Source of the DNA: Gammaproteobacteria bacterium
Lineage (GTDB): Bacteria; Pseudomonadota; Gammaproteobacteria; GCA-001735895
Assembly (NCBI GenBank): GCA_003645435.1
Contig: QNFD01000021.1
Coordinates: 1 to 15,394, forward strand
Direction: 5' to 3'
Length of the DNA: 15,394 bases
Shown here: piece by piece, positions 1-6,884 of the stretch
How positions within the stretch are numbered: the first letter of the stretch is position 1
Layout: every line of letters starts with the position of its first letter
Notes under the pieces: model-generated
The model's input: the letters and a program-made list of their open reading frames with translations, nothing else
Databases searched by the model: none
What the model was told of the DNA's origin: nothing
Program-made: the position numbers and the translations under genes

Positions 1-1
1 A

Positions 2-256
2 AGCTGGTGGTTCGACGCAATCATTAATTACCGGGGCGATGCCCTTCAATATAGAGTAAAAGATACCTTCTCTACTATTCTGGGGAAAGTTATCAAAAAA
101 TGGCATTTCTCCCTCTCCCTGAGGGAGAGGGCTGGGGTTGCCTACATGGATGTAGGTAAGGGGCGTGAGCAGGAGCGGAAGCTTGAGGGGGTCAGTCTAA
201 AAGCATCCCCCTCATCCCTGCCTTCTCCCCCAAGGGGGAGAAGGGGTAGATTGTGA
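2..256 (+). other. Possible 3' end of an upstream gene, frame unresolved
   Basis: Two plus-strand frames are open at the left edge. One runs from base 2 to a TGA at 254-256. Its first 35 or so residues look protein-like (WWFDAIINYRGDALQYR, then a K/I-rich stretch). After base 105 it runs through REP-like palindromes and becomes S/P/R/G-rich, as repeat-derived translation usually does. The other frame starts at base 3 and stops at a TAA at 57-59, ending in ITGAMPFNIE, which would leave the repeats in ordinary 3' intergenic DNA. I recognise neither tail, so this entry only flags that a gene may enter from the left. It may also be non-coding. Confidence 0.25.
105..247. repeat. Inverted pair of REP-like palindromic repeats
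   Basis: The left unit (111-131) has arms CCCTCTCCCT and AGGGAGAGGG, perfectly complementary around one G. The right unit (221-244) has arms CCTTCTCCCCC and GGGGGAGAAGG, perfectly complementary around AA. Read on the minus strand, the right unit and its flank align with the left unit and its flank (hairpin followed by CTGGGGTTG versus CAGGGATGAG), so they are diverged copies in head-to-head orientation. About 90 bases lie between them, including a third small palindrome at 141-156 (CCTACAT, GG, ATGTAGG). This matches the arrangement of bacterial REP/BIME elements. The family name and copy number cannot be judged from one window. Confidence 0.75.
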
Positions 257-278
257 TTTTATTTTTACTACAAGCCAA

Positions 279-383
279 ATGACTCGCACCTATGTTCCCT
301 TTCTAGCCCGCGAAAAACTGATTTCATCACTAGATTTGCATCATAAGGCTATCTATAATCGCAGCACTTTTCGCCATCACTAA
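279..383 (+). other. Doubtful 34-codon ORF
   Basis: An ATG at 279 opens a reading frame of 34 codons ending in TAA at 381-383, about 20 bases before the next gene. The product would begin MTRTYVPFLAREKLISSL and end STFRHH. No purine-rich ribosome binding site precedes the ATG, and I recognise no family. It could be a small gene, a decayed remnant, or chance. Apart from this ORF and the palindromic repeats, I see nothing definite in bases 1-402. Confidence 0.15.
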
Positions 384-402
384 TCTACCCGAAGACAACC
401 CA

Positions 403-702
403 ATGCCTAAATTAACCACTGTATACTGGCGCGATATTCCCGCCCAGGTGATTGCCAAAGAACGCCGTGAAAATTCAAAACTGGTGTTAACCGAACGATT
501 TGCAATAGCTATCGATAAGGCGGCAATGCGCGCCAAGATGGCCGGTACTGACGCTTATCTCGAACAGTGGCGGCAGGAATCAGTCAAATGCGGCAATGAC
601 CTGAAAGCCAGTGTCGATGCAGCTGCGGCGAAACTCGAACAGGCTTATGACGATGATCGTCTCGGGGAGCTGGTACGCAGCGGCGGCGTCGAGGCCGAAT
701 AA
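403..702 (+). CDS. Small 'virulence factor' family protein (Virulence_fact-type)
   Basis: A 99-residue cytoplasmic protein with no signal peptide or membrane segment. The opening PKLTTVYWRDIPAQVIAK, followed by a basic stretch and then by ERFAIAIDKAAMRA, resembles the Pfam Virulence_fact family (PF13769) as I remember it. The family name is historical; no biochemical activity is established to my knowledge. From memory, relatives often lie near methylenetetrahydrofolate reductase or corrinoid methyltransferase genes. No such partner is visible in this window, though one could lie off the left edge. The start is the first ATG matching the family N-terminus, with a weak GAAG at 391-394 upstream. 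The gene converges on the SRAP gene with only 13 bases between them. Family assignment is fairly secure; function is unknown. Confidence 0.75.
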   Translation: MPKLTTVYWRDIPAQVIAKERRENSKLVLTERFAIAIDKAAMRAKMAGTDAYLEQWRQESVKCGNDLKASVDAAAAKLEQAYDDDRLGELVRSGGVEAE

Positions 703-715
703 GTGCGACTTACCG

Positions 716-1366
716 TTACGGATCTAGTGCGCGAATTAAGTCTTTGCCTTCGTTGCGGGAATTATTGACCGTGGAATTCACAGCGTAATATTGATACCGG
801 GGTGAGGTATTGCTCAACAGCTTATCGGCGTCGCTGGTGTTTTCCGTGCTGCAGTTTAACCATTTCGAATAGTCCGGTCGCGATATATGCACCGGCATGC
901 GATGGTGGATTTCCGCTATCGCGTCTCTGGCTTCAGTGGTAATTATCGCGCAGGACTGGATTTCATTGCCGTCGCCATCCTGCCAGTGCTCCCAGATACC
1001 CGCCATCGAAAACAACTGGTGCTCGATATGGCAGCAATAGGGTTGCTTACGTCCACCCTCAAGCCGCCATTCGTAGTATCCACTAGCCGGAATCAGGCAC
1101 CGACGACGCCGGTAGGCATGTCGAAACGAGGGTTTTTCCGCCACGCTCTCGGCACGAGCGTTGAACATCCGATTACCCATGGTGACATCCTTCGCCCAGG
1201 AAGGTATCAATCCCCAGCGAAAAAAAGTGAGACCCTTATCGGTACAGGTCATCACCGGAGTAGTCGGGGCGATGTTATAGCGAGCGCTGAAGATATCCGG
1301 CGGCGGTTCATTATAATGCTCCATAATGTCCTTGACGCTGGTATCCAGAAAAAATCGACCACACAT
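716..1366 (-). CDS. yedK: SRAP-domain protein, abasic-site DNA-protein crosslink sensor
   Basis: A 216-residue SRAP (SOS response-associated peptidase) protein of the YedK/HMCES family, which binds abasic sites in single-stranded DNA and forms a thiazolidine crosslink through Cys2 after Met1 is removed. Visible hallmarks are MCGRF at the start (Cys2), NIAPT at 31-35, RWGLIPSWAKD at 50-60, FNARAES at 68-74 (Asn69), CLIPASGYYEW at 90-100 (Glu99), and the HHRMPVH block at 154-160 that supplies the active-site His. All key residues are present and the length is normal for the bacterial family. The start is fixed by the need for Cys at position 2. The gene is divergent from uup, with about 126 bases between them, and convergent with the upstream small gene. 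I see no LexA box in the divergent gap. Role inferred from family knowledge. Confidence 0.95.
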   Translation of the reverse strand: MCGRFFLDTSVKDIMEHYNEPPPDIFSARYNIAPTTPVMTCTDKGLTFFRWGLIPSWAKDVTMGNRMFNARAESVAEKPSFRHAYRRRRCLIPASGYYEWRLEGGRKQPYCCHIEHQLFSMAGIWEHWQDGDGNEIQSCAIITTEARDAIAEIHHRMPVHISRPDYSKWLNCSTENTSDADKLLSNTSPRYQYYAVNSTVNNSRNEGKDLIRALDP

Positions 1367-1492
1367 ATATCGCTCGCTGCTTTTATACAGGCTGTTGTTG
1401 AAACTCTAACTGTCGCAGGCCCGCAGGTAAAAATATACCGCAACCTGGCAATAAAAGCCGCATAATATCGCATCCTGAAATTTGAAGACCTC

Positions 1493-3385
1493 ATGAACCT
1501 GGTTAACGCAAAAAATATTTACCATAGCTTTGGCGACCAGCCTCTGCTCGATTCCACCAATCTGACGATTGAGAGCGGTGAACGGATTTGCCTGGTTGGT
1601 AGAAATGGCACCGGCAAATCTACCCTGTTGAAAATGCTCTCGCGCGAAATCAAACCCGACGACGGTGAGTTTAACTTTGCGCGCGAGATTCGAATTGCCG
1701 AACTCAAACAGGAAGTGCCTGATAACCTGGAAGGCAGTGTTTACGATTGTGTGGCTCTCGGCCTTGGAAACCTGTCAAATGTAATCACCGAGTGGCATCA
1801 CCTGGCGCTGGCGGCTGCCAGCGATGCAGAAGTGTTGCCTCGCCTTCAGCAATTACAGGATACCATTGAAACCAATAACGCCTGGAATCTTGAGAACCGC
1901 GTTAGCTCTACTATATCGCGCCTCGGTTTACCCGCGGATACGCCCTTTGGCCAACTCTCCGGCGGCATGAAAAGGCGGGTTCTGCTGGGTCAGGCACTGG
2001 TGGCCGAGCCTGACCTGTTACTGCTCGACGAACCGACCAATCACCTGGATATCGATTCGATAGTCTGGCTAGAGGAATTTCTTCGGCAATTTAACGGCAG
2101 CCTGCTGTTTATCACCCACGATCGCTCGTTTCTACAGGCCCTGGCAACCCGCATAGTCGATCTGGATCGAGGAAAACTGACTAGCTGGCCCGGAGACTAT
2201 AATAACTATCTACGATTGAAAGCGGCCCAATTAGACAATGAAACCACCCAGAACGCCCTTTTTGATAAAAAATTGGCGCAGGAAGAAGTCTGGAATCGCC
2301 AGGGCATCAAGGCCAGAAGAACACGCAATGAAGGCCGTGTGCGCGTGCTTAAAAAACTGCGCGTAGAGCGATCTCAACGGCGCGAGCAGCAGGGACGGAT
2401 AAACCTGAAAACCCAGGATTCGGAAGCTTCCGGCAAAATTGTCATCGAAACCGAGGCGATCAGCTTTGCCTGGCCGGATAAACCTGTAGTCGACAATTTC
2501 AGCTGCAAAATACAACGCGGAGAGAAAATCGGTATTATCGGCCCGAATGGCTGTGGCAAATCAACTCTGATCCAGCTATTACTAGGTGATCTGGAACCAA
2601 TGCAGGGCAAGGTCAAACTCGGCACCAAACTGGAAATTGCTTATTTCGACCAGCTTCGTGAAGCCATCGACCCACAAAAAACAGTACGTGAAAATATCGC
2701 CGATACAGGCGACCGGATAATCGTGAATGGCCAGGAAAAGCATGTCATCGGCTATTTAAAGGATTTCCTGTTTAATGAGAAGAAAATCAACATGCCCGCA
2801 AAAGCACTATCGGGAGGTGAGCGTAACCGCCTGTTATTGGCAAAGTTGTTTACGCGTTCGTTCAATCTCCTGGTTATGGACGAACCTACCAACGATCTCG
2901 ATATGGAAACACTGGAGTTGCTTGAGGAATTGCTGGTCGAGTTCAAGGGCACTTTACTGCTGGTGAGCCATGACCGCACATTTATCGATCGCATCGTCAC
3001 CAGTACGCTGGTATTTGATTCTCCTGGGCAGGTAAATGAATACGTGGGGGGCTATGAAGACTGGCTCAGGCAACGACCCCGGGAGAAGGCGTTAGCTGCT
3101 ACCAGGCCCAGTACCAGTACCAGTACCAGTACCAGTACCAGTACCAGGAAACAGGCTAAGATCAATCCCAGCAGCAAGCAGCAAAAAGAATTGAATGAAT
3201 TGCCGGATAAAATTGCAAAACTGGAGATCGAGATCGAACATTTGCAATCAGAAATCGCCAGTCCTGGTTTTTTCCAGCAAGACCCTGAACTAATAAGCAG
3301 ATTGCAGAGCAGACTGGCCCATTGTGAGCAGGAAATGCAAAAAATGTTTGCCCGCTGGGAACAACTCGAAGACTCGCGAACATGA
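1493..3385 (+). CDS. uup: ABC-F family ATPase Uup
   Basis: A 630-residue soluble protein with two ABC ATPase domains, no membrane segments and a C-terminal coiled coil, as in Uup of the ABC-F family. These proteins act on ribosomes or nucleic acid, not in transport; E. coli Uup affects precise transposon excision and ribosome-related functions. Domain 1 has Walker A GRNGTGKST (36-44), signature LSGGM (155-159) and Walker B plus H-loop region LLLLDEPTNHLD (175-186) and THD (208-210). A charged ABC-F linker lies around 245-300. Domain 2 has GPNGCGKST (350-358), LSGGERN (439-445) and LLVMDEPTNDLD (459-470). Residues 552-630 are a Lys/Glu-rich coiled coil that binds DNA in E. coli Uup. Between domain 2 and the coiled coil is (Ser-Thr)6 at 540-551, encoded by a hexanucleotide repeat. 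A weak GAAG at 1484-1487 precedes the ATG. Confidence 0.95.
   Translation: MNLVNAKNIYHSFGDQPLLDSTNLTIESGERICLVGRNGTGKSTLLKMLSREIKPDDGEFNFAREIRIAELKQEVPDNLEGSVYDCVALGLGNLSNVITEWHHLALAAASDAEVLPRLQQLQDTIETNNAWNLENRVSSTISRLGLPADTPFGQLSGGMKRRVLLGQALVAEPDLLLLDEPTNHLDIDSIVWLEEFLRQFNGSLLFITHDRSFLQALATRIVDLDRGKLTSWPGDYNNYLRLKAAQLDNETTQNALFDKKLAQEEVWNRQGIKARRTRNEGRVRVLKKLRVERSQRREQQGRINLKTQDSEASGKIVIETEAISFAWPDKPVVDNFSCKIQRGEKIGIIGPNGCGKSTLIQLLLGDLEPMQGKVKLGTKLEIAYFDQLREAIDPQKTVRENIADTGDRIIVNGQEKHVIGYLKDFLFNEKKINMPAKALSGGERNRLLLAKLFTRSFNLLVMDEPTNDLDMETLELLEELLVEFKGTLLLVSHDRTFIDRIVTSTLVFDSPGQVNEYVGGYEDWLRQRPREKALAATRPSTSTSTSTSTSTRKQAKINPSSKQQKELNELPDKIAKLEIEIEHLQSEIASPGFFQQDPELISRLQSRLAHCEQEMQKMFARWEQLEDSRT
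3109..3144 (+). repeat. In-frame hexanucleotide microsatellite (CAGTAC)6 within uup
   Basis: Six perfect tandem CAGTAC units occupy this interval and encode six Ser-Thr pairs (residues 540-551 of Uup). The unit length is a multiple of three, so gain or loss of units would change linker length without breaking the frame. The tract sits at the junction of the second ABC domain and the C-terminal coiled coil. Confidence 0.95.
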
Positions 3386-3403
3386 AAATCAAAAAAGTAT
3401 CCC

Positions 3404-3486
3404 GCCATTCCGGACAGCGTTTTTTGCTGATCCGGAATCCAGCGATTTCAATGGCTTACTGGATGCCGGAACAAGTCCGGCATGAC
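3404..3486. repeat. Palindromic MITE-like repeat, copy 1
   Basis: The outer ends form an inverted repeat: the left end reads GCCATTCCGGAC and the right end, read on the minus strand, GTCATGCCGGAC. Two internal hairpins are visible. The first pairs ATTCCGG (3407-3413) with CCGGAAT (3432-3438) and has an inner CAGC/GCTG pairing. The second pairs ATGCCGGA (3463-3470) with TCCGGCAT (3476-3483) around ACAAG. The element resembles the copy at 7798-7900. It sits between the uup stop codon and the predicted promoter of the pcnB run, where its transcript could fold into a strong structured 3' end for uup mRNA. Confidence 0.75.
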
Positions 3487-3495
3487 AGATTTTAG

Positions 3496-3524
3496 TTAAC
3501 GGGACAACCGTGTTTTGGTATAAA
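3496..3524 (+). promoter_or_regulatory. Predicted sigma70 promoter of the pcnB-folK-dnk-panBC run
   Basis: TTAACG (3496-3501) is a four-of-six match to the -35 consensus. After a 17-base spacer comes TATAAA (3519-3524), preceded by TGG, giving an extended -10 (TGn). Transcription would begin about 3531, leaving roughly 57 bases before the GTG start of pcnB. It is the best promoter-like match I see ahead of the five-gene run. No experimental support. Confidence 0.5.
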
Positions 3525-3587
3525 ACTTAACACTACATTAGGATGATGAAATGTTATGATTGACGCATTCTAAAGGATTCATTTAAC

Positions 3588-4877
3588 GTGGCTAGCAAGA
3601 CAGAGGCAAGTTCAAAAAATTTAGCGACCCTGACCCGAAACGATCACAATATATCAAGAAAATCGATATCTGAAGCCGCACTCAAGGTTTTATATCGACT
3701 CACCAATTCGGGTTTTCGCGCCTGCCTGGTGGGTGGTGGAGTTCGTGATCTGCTGCTCGGAATACAACCAAAAGATTTCGATGTCGCCACCGATGCGACA
3801 CCGGAGCAGGTGCGGGAGCTATTTAGAAACAGCCGTATTATTGGACGGCGATTTCGTCTCGTGCATATTCGCTTTGGGCGCGAAATTATTGAAGTCGCTA
3901 CCTTTCGCAGCCATTCCTCCGATTCTCCAAAAACCGAACTCAGTACCGAAGGCCGTATACTACGCGACAATACATTCGGCGATATCGAGGACGATGCAAT
4001 GCGTCGTGATTTCACCGCCAATGCCCTCTATTACGACATCGCCAATTTTTCCATCCTCGACTATACCAATGGGCTCAAAGATGTTGAGAATCGCACCCTG
4101 CGTTTAATCGGAGATGCCGAAACCCGATATAAGGAAGACCCGGTTCGAATGTTGCGGGCAATACGTTTCGCCGCCAAACTCGATTTTGAAATTGAAGAGC
4201 TCGCCGGTGAGGCGATACTCTACTGCGGCCATTTACTCGCCGGCATACCTCCCGCACGGCTCTTCGATGAAACCGTAAAATTGTTTCACTGCGGCAATGC
4301 GGTCCGGGTTTTCGAGTTGTTGCGGTCCTACGATTTACTTCAATACCTGTTCCCGGCACTGAACGAAATACTAAAGGGCGAGCCGGCCGAAGCAATGCTT
4401 GATTTTGTTGATCAGGGCCTGGTAAATACCGATAATAGAATCAATGATGACATGCATGTTTCACCTGCCTTCATATTCGCTATTTTATTGTGGCCGGCAG
4501 TGCATCAACAGGCAATGAAGCTGCAGTCGGATAAACTAAGAATTGTACCCGCCCTGTTACAGGCTGGATCGGATGTGATGAGCCGACAACTCGAACACAT
4601 CTCGATTCCCCGGCGTTTTAGTCAAATGGCTCGTGATATCTGGACCGCGCAGCCCAAGTTTCAACGCACCCAGGGCAAACACCCCGCCAGATTACTCAGT
4701 CTACCGTATTTTCGGGCCGCCTATGATTTTATGTGCATTCAATCAATGGTCAGTCTGATTCCCGCTAATCTTTGTCTGTGGTGGACCGACTACCAAAAGA
4801 CCAATCCACCGCCAACACACAGCCGGCGGCAACGGGAGCCGAGACCCCAGAGAAGGCGCAAGAGAAATGTCGATTGA
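3588..4877 (+). CDS. pcnB: Poly(A) polymerase I
   Basis: A 429-residue class II nucleotidyltransferase. It adds 3' poly(A) tails to RNA, which promotes mRNA and small-RNA decay and affects plasmid copy number through antisense RNA turnover. The head domain shows LVGGGVRDLLLG (47-58), the catalytic acidic pair in PKDFDVAT (Asp63 and Asp65), IEVATFR (101-107) and RRDFTANALYYD near residue 140, followed by the RNA- and nucleotide-binding segment RYKEDPVRMLRAIRFAAKL. The last 20 residues are very basic (RRQREPRPQRRRKRN), as PcnB tails usually are; this distinguishes PcnB from CCA-adding enzymes. The start is a GTG with AAAGGA at 3572-3577 upstream; non-ATG starts are also seen in other pcnB genes. 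The 3' end overlaps folK by 11 bases, suggesting translational coupling. Confidence 0.95.
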   Translation: MASKTEASSKNLATLTRNDHNISRKSISEAALKVLYRLTNSGFRACLVGGGVRDLLLGIQPKDFDVATDATPEQVRELFRNSRIIGRRFRLVHIRFGREIIEVATFRSHSSDSPKTELSTEGRILRDNTFGDIEDDAMRRDFTANALYYDIANFSILDYTNGLKDVENRTLRLIGDAETRYKEDPVRMLRAIRFAAKLDFEIEELAGEAILYCGHLLAGIPPARLFDETVKLFHCGNAVRVFELLRSYDLLQYLFPALNEILKGEPAEAMLDFVDQGLVNTDNRINDDMHVSPAFIFAILLWPAVHQQAMKLQSDKLRIVPALLQAGSDVMSRQLEHISIPRRFSQMARDIWTAQPKFQRTQGKHPARLLSLPYFRAAYDFMCIQSMVSLIPANLCLWWTDYQKTNPPPTHSRRQREPRPQRRRKRNVD

Positions 4878-5376
4878 AGATATATACATAGGAATTGGTA
4901 GCAATCTTACCAATCCGGTTTCGATTGTTCATGATGCGATCATCTGCCTTGACAAAATATCCGGTAGCGAACTGGTAAAATGCTCATCGCTTTACCAGTC
5001 CGAGCCTGTCAGCGATATTCCCCAGGATGATTATGTTAATGCCGTCGTAGCCATTAAAACCGATTTACAACCTACCATTTTATTACTTGAATTACAGGCA
5101 ATCGAGCATGCGTTTTACCGGCAACGTGACCCCGAATTAAAATGGGCGCCGAGAACTCTCGATCTGGATGTCATCCTCTACGGTAATCGCAATATCAATG
5201 ACAGTCACCTTACCGTGCCGCATCCGGAAATGGGCAAACGCCTTTTTGTGCTAAAACCATTGTTCGAAGTTGCGGGTGAAATATATATTCCCGGCCTCGG
5301 CAGTCTGAGCTATTTAATCGACCAGGCGGCTCCGATCGATATGCGCATAATTAGAAAACCCTTCATCCCGGGCTAG
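4867..5376 (+). CDS. folK: HPPK, 6-hydroxymethyl-dihydropterin pyrophosphokinase
   Basis: A 169-residue enzyme transferring pyrophosphate from ATP to 6-hydroxymethyl-7,8-dihydropterin, the step before dihydropteroate synthase in folate biosynthesis. Family marks are GIGSN (9-13), a YQSEP segment (43-47), YVNAV (56-60), the signature RTLDLDVILYG (96-106) with the two Mg2+-binding aspartates Asp99 and Asp101, and VPHPEMGKRLFVLKPL (117-132). Length is typical of stand-alone HPPK; no FolB or FolP domain is fused. The ATG lies inside the pcnB 3' end, in another frame, with a purine-rich AAGGCGCAAGAGAA stretch before it. The downstream kinase starts one base after the stop, so these genes are very probably cotranscribed. 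The pcnB-folK junction is common in gammaproteobacteria. Confidence 0.95.
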   Translation: MSIEDIYIGIGSNLTNPVSIVHDAIICLDKISGSELVKCSSLYQSEPVSDIPQDDYVNAVVAIKTDLQPTILLLELQAIEHAFYRQRDPELKWAPRTLDLDVILYGNRNINDSHLTVPHPEMGKRLFVLKPLFEVAGEIYIPGLGSLSYLIDQAAPIDMRIIRKPFIPG

Positions 5377-5377
5377 A

Positions 5378-6028
5378 ATGCAGATCCAACACCGATACAT
5401 AGTCGTCGAAGGCCCTATAGGAGTGGGAAAAACCAGTCTCGTAAAAAAATTAGGAGACAGCTTAGGTAGCGAGTTATTGCTCGAGAAAGCAGAGGAAAAT
5501 CCATTTATTGTTCGCTTTTATCAAAACCCACGACAATATGCCCTGTCGACCCAGTTATCCTTTCTTTTACAACGCGCCCAGCAGGTACAAAGTTTTCGCC
5601 AGATTGACCTGTTCCAGAGTTCTCATATCGCCGATTTCATGATAGAGAAGGACCGATTATTTGCCGAACTGACATTGAATAGCGACGAAACAAAACTATA
5701 CGAACAAATTTACCAGCACATGACGATAGACGCCCCGAAACCCGATCTGGTAATTTATTTACAGGCACCGGTAGAGGTACTACGCGAACGCATTGCAAAA
5801 CGAGGCATAGACTATGAACAGCAAATCAAGGACGACTATCTAACCCATCTGTCCGAATTGTATACCCGTTTTTTTTACGATTACGACGACAGCGCACTAC
5901 TCACGGTAAATACGCAGTCAATTGATCTTATCAACAGCAGCGAAGATTATGCGGCATTACTCGACGAAATAAGTACCATCCGTTCTGGACGCCATTATTT
6001 CAATCAGTCATCATTAAAGAGCCTTTGA
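5378..6028 (+). CDS. Deoxynucleoside kinase (dGK/dCK/dAK-type)
   Basis: A 216-residue P-loop kinase of the deoxynucleoside kinase family, which phosphorylates deoxyribonucleosides to 5'-monophosphates for salvage. It has the Walker A motif EGPIGVGKTS (11-20), an SFLLQRAQQ helix (61-69), DFMIEKDRLFA (86-96) holding the substrate-binding acidic/Arg motif, DLVIYLQAP (123-131) leading into the LID region RERIAKRGIDYEQQI (136-150). Residues 151-180 carry the family's DDYL and FFYDYD segments. Substrate preference (dA, dG, dC or dT) cannot be read from sequence by eye. It begins one base after the folK stop and ends 19 bases before panB. A kinase of this type between folK and panB is, to my knowledge, a recurrent gammaproteobacterial arrangement; why it sits with vitamin genes is not obvious. 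Confidence 0.9.
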   Translation: MQIQHRYIVVEGPIGVGKTSLVKKLGDSLGSELLLEKAEENPFIVRFYQNPRQYALSTQLSFLLQRAQQVQSFRQIDLFQSSHIADFMIEKDRLFAELTLNSDETKLYEQIYQHMTIDAPKPDLVIYLQAPVEVLRERIAKRGIDYEQQIKDDYLTHLSELYTRFFYDYDDSALLTVNTQSIDLINSSEDYAALLDEISTIRSGRHYFNQSSLKSL

Positions 6029-6047
6029 TTAATAGATCGGCAAGCTT

Positions 6048-6866
6048 ATGTATATACCTAAACCCCTGGAAGACAAGATAACCGTTCCCTACTTAAAAAA
6101 ACTAAAACAGCAGGGAGAAAAGTTCGCATGTCTGACCGCCTATGACTACAGTTTCGCACGCCTCGTCGAGCAATGCGGTGTAGAGGTTGTCCTCGTCGGC
6201 GATTCCCTGGGCATGGTTATACAGGGGCATGACACTACCATTCCGGTAACGCTCGATAATATTAAATATCATGCCTGTACAGTAAAGGCTGGATTGAACA
6301 ATGCGATGTTAATGCTCGACATGCCATTTGGATCACTCAATTCACCACAACAGGCACTGGACAATGCGAGTGAACTATTAAAAGCCACCCAGGCCCAGGT
6401 GGTCAAGCTCGAGGGTGGGATTACACAGTTAAAAACCGTAGAAATGCTGGCAAAGTTCGGTATTGCAAGCTGTGCGCACCTGGGTTTACAGCCCCAGCTA
6501 GTGCACAAAATGGGCGGCTATCGGGTGCAGGGAAAGAGCAAGGGAGCCGCCGATCAAATGCTTGAAACTGCCTGCGAGCTAGAACAGGCCGGTGCCGACC
6601 TGCTGCTACTGGAATGCGTGCCGGCCAATCTCGCTGCCAGTATCACAAAAACACTGGAAATCCCGGTCATAGGCATAGGCGCAGGCGTCCATGTCGATGG
6701 TCAAATCCTGGTATTGCACGATATATTGAATGTAACCGAGGGCAAAAAACCGAGGTTTTCAAAAAACTTCATGCAGGATCAATCCAGTATACAGGGGGCG
6801 GTTAGCCGTTATGTCAGCGAAGTCAAACGCGGTCAGTTTCCCGATCCATCGCATAGTTTTTCCTGA
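6048..6866 (+). CDS. panB: 3-methyl-2-oxobutanoate hydroxymethyltransferase
   Basis: A 272-residue TIM-barrel enzyme transferring a one-carbon unit from 5,10-methylene-THF to alpha-ketoisovalerate to give ketopantoate, the first committed step to pantothenate and CoA. Visible motifs are CLTAYDYSFARL (28-39), VGDSLGMV (50-57; Asp52 metal ligand), MLDMPFGS (89-96; Asp91), VKLEGG (119-124; Glu122), LLLECVP (186-192; Glu189, likely catalytic base) and IGIGAG (208-213). The usual GHLGL motif reads AHLGL here (143-147), a mild Gly-to-Ala departure. The last dozen residues (PDPSHSFS) look disordered. Nineteen bases separate it from the kinase and 18 from panC, so the run continues. The ribosome binding site is weak (CGGCAAG). 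Confidence 0.97.
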   Translation: MYIPKPLEDKITVPYLKKLKQQGEKFACLTAYDYSFARLVEQCGVEVVLVGDSLGMVIQGHDTTIPVTLDNIKYHACTVKAGLNNAMLMLDMPFGSLNSPQQALDNASELLKATQAQVVKLEGGITQLKTVEMLAKFGIASCAHLGLQPQLVHKMGGYRVQGKSKGAADQMLETACELEQAGADLLLLECVPANLAASITKTLEIPVIGIGAGVHVDGQILVLHDILNVTEGKKPRFSKNFMQDQSSIQGAVSRYVSEVKRGQFPDPSHSFS

Positions 6867-6884
6867 GGCTCGAGGGAACCCCGC

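Noticed and set aside
105..247. CRISPR array or tandem repeat array
   Set aside because: There are only two hairpin units, diverged and in opposite orientation, with no regular spacer length.
887..1465. A 192-codon plus-strand ORF opposite the SRAP gene
   Set aside because: It lies antisense to a gene with every SRAP active-site motif, and its translation resembles no protein family; it is a shadow frame.
3052..3408. Minus-strand ORF across the CAGTAC tract
   Set aside because: The long Leu-Val run is the antisense reading of the Ser-Thr repeat in uup, with no independent coding sign.
4075..4395. Minus-strand ORF of about 106 codons inside pcnB
   Set aside because: It is rich in Arg and Pro, opposite a well-conserved part of pcnB, and matches nothing I know.
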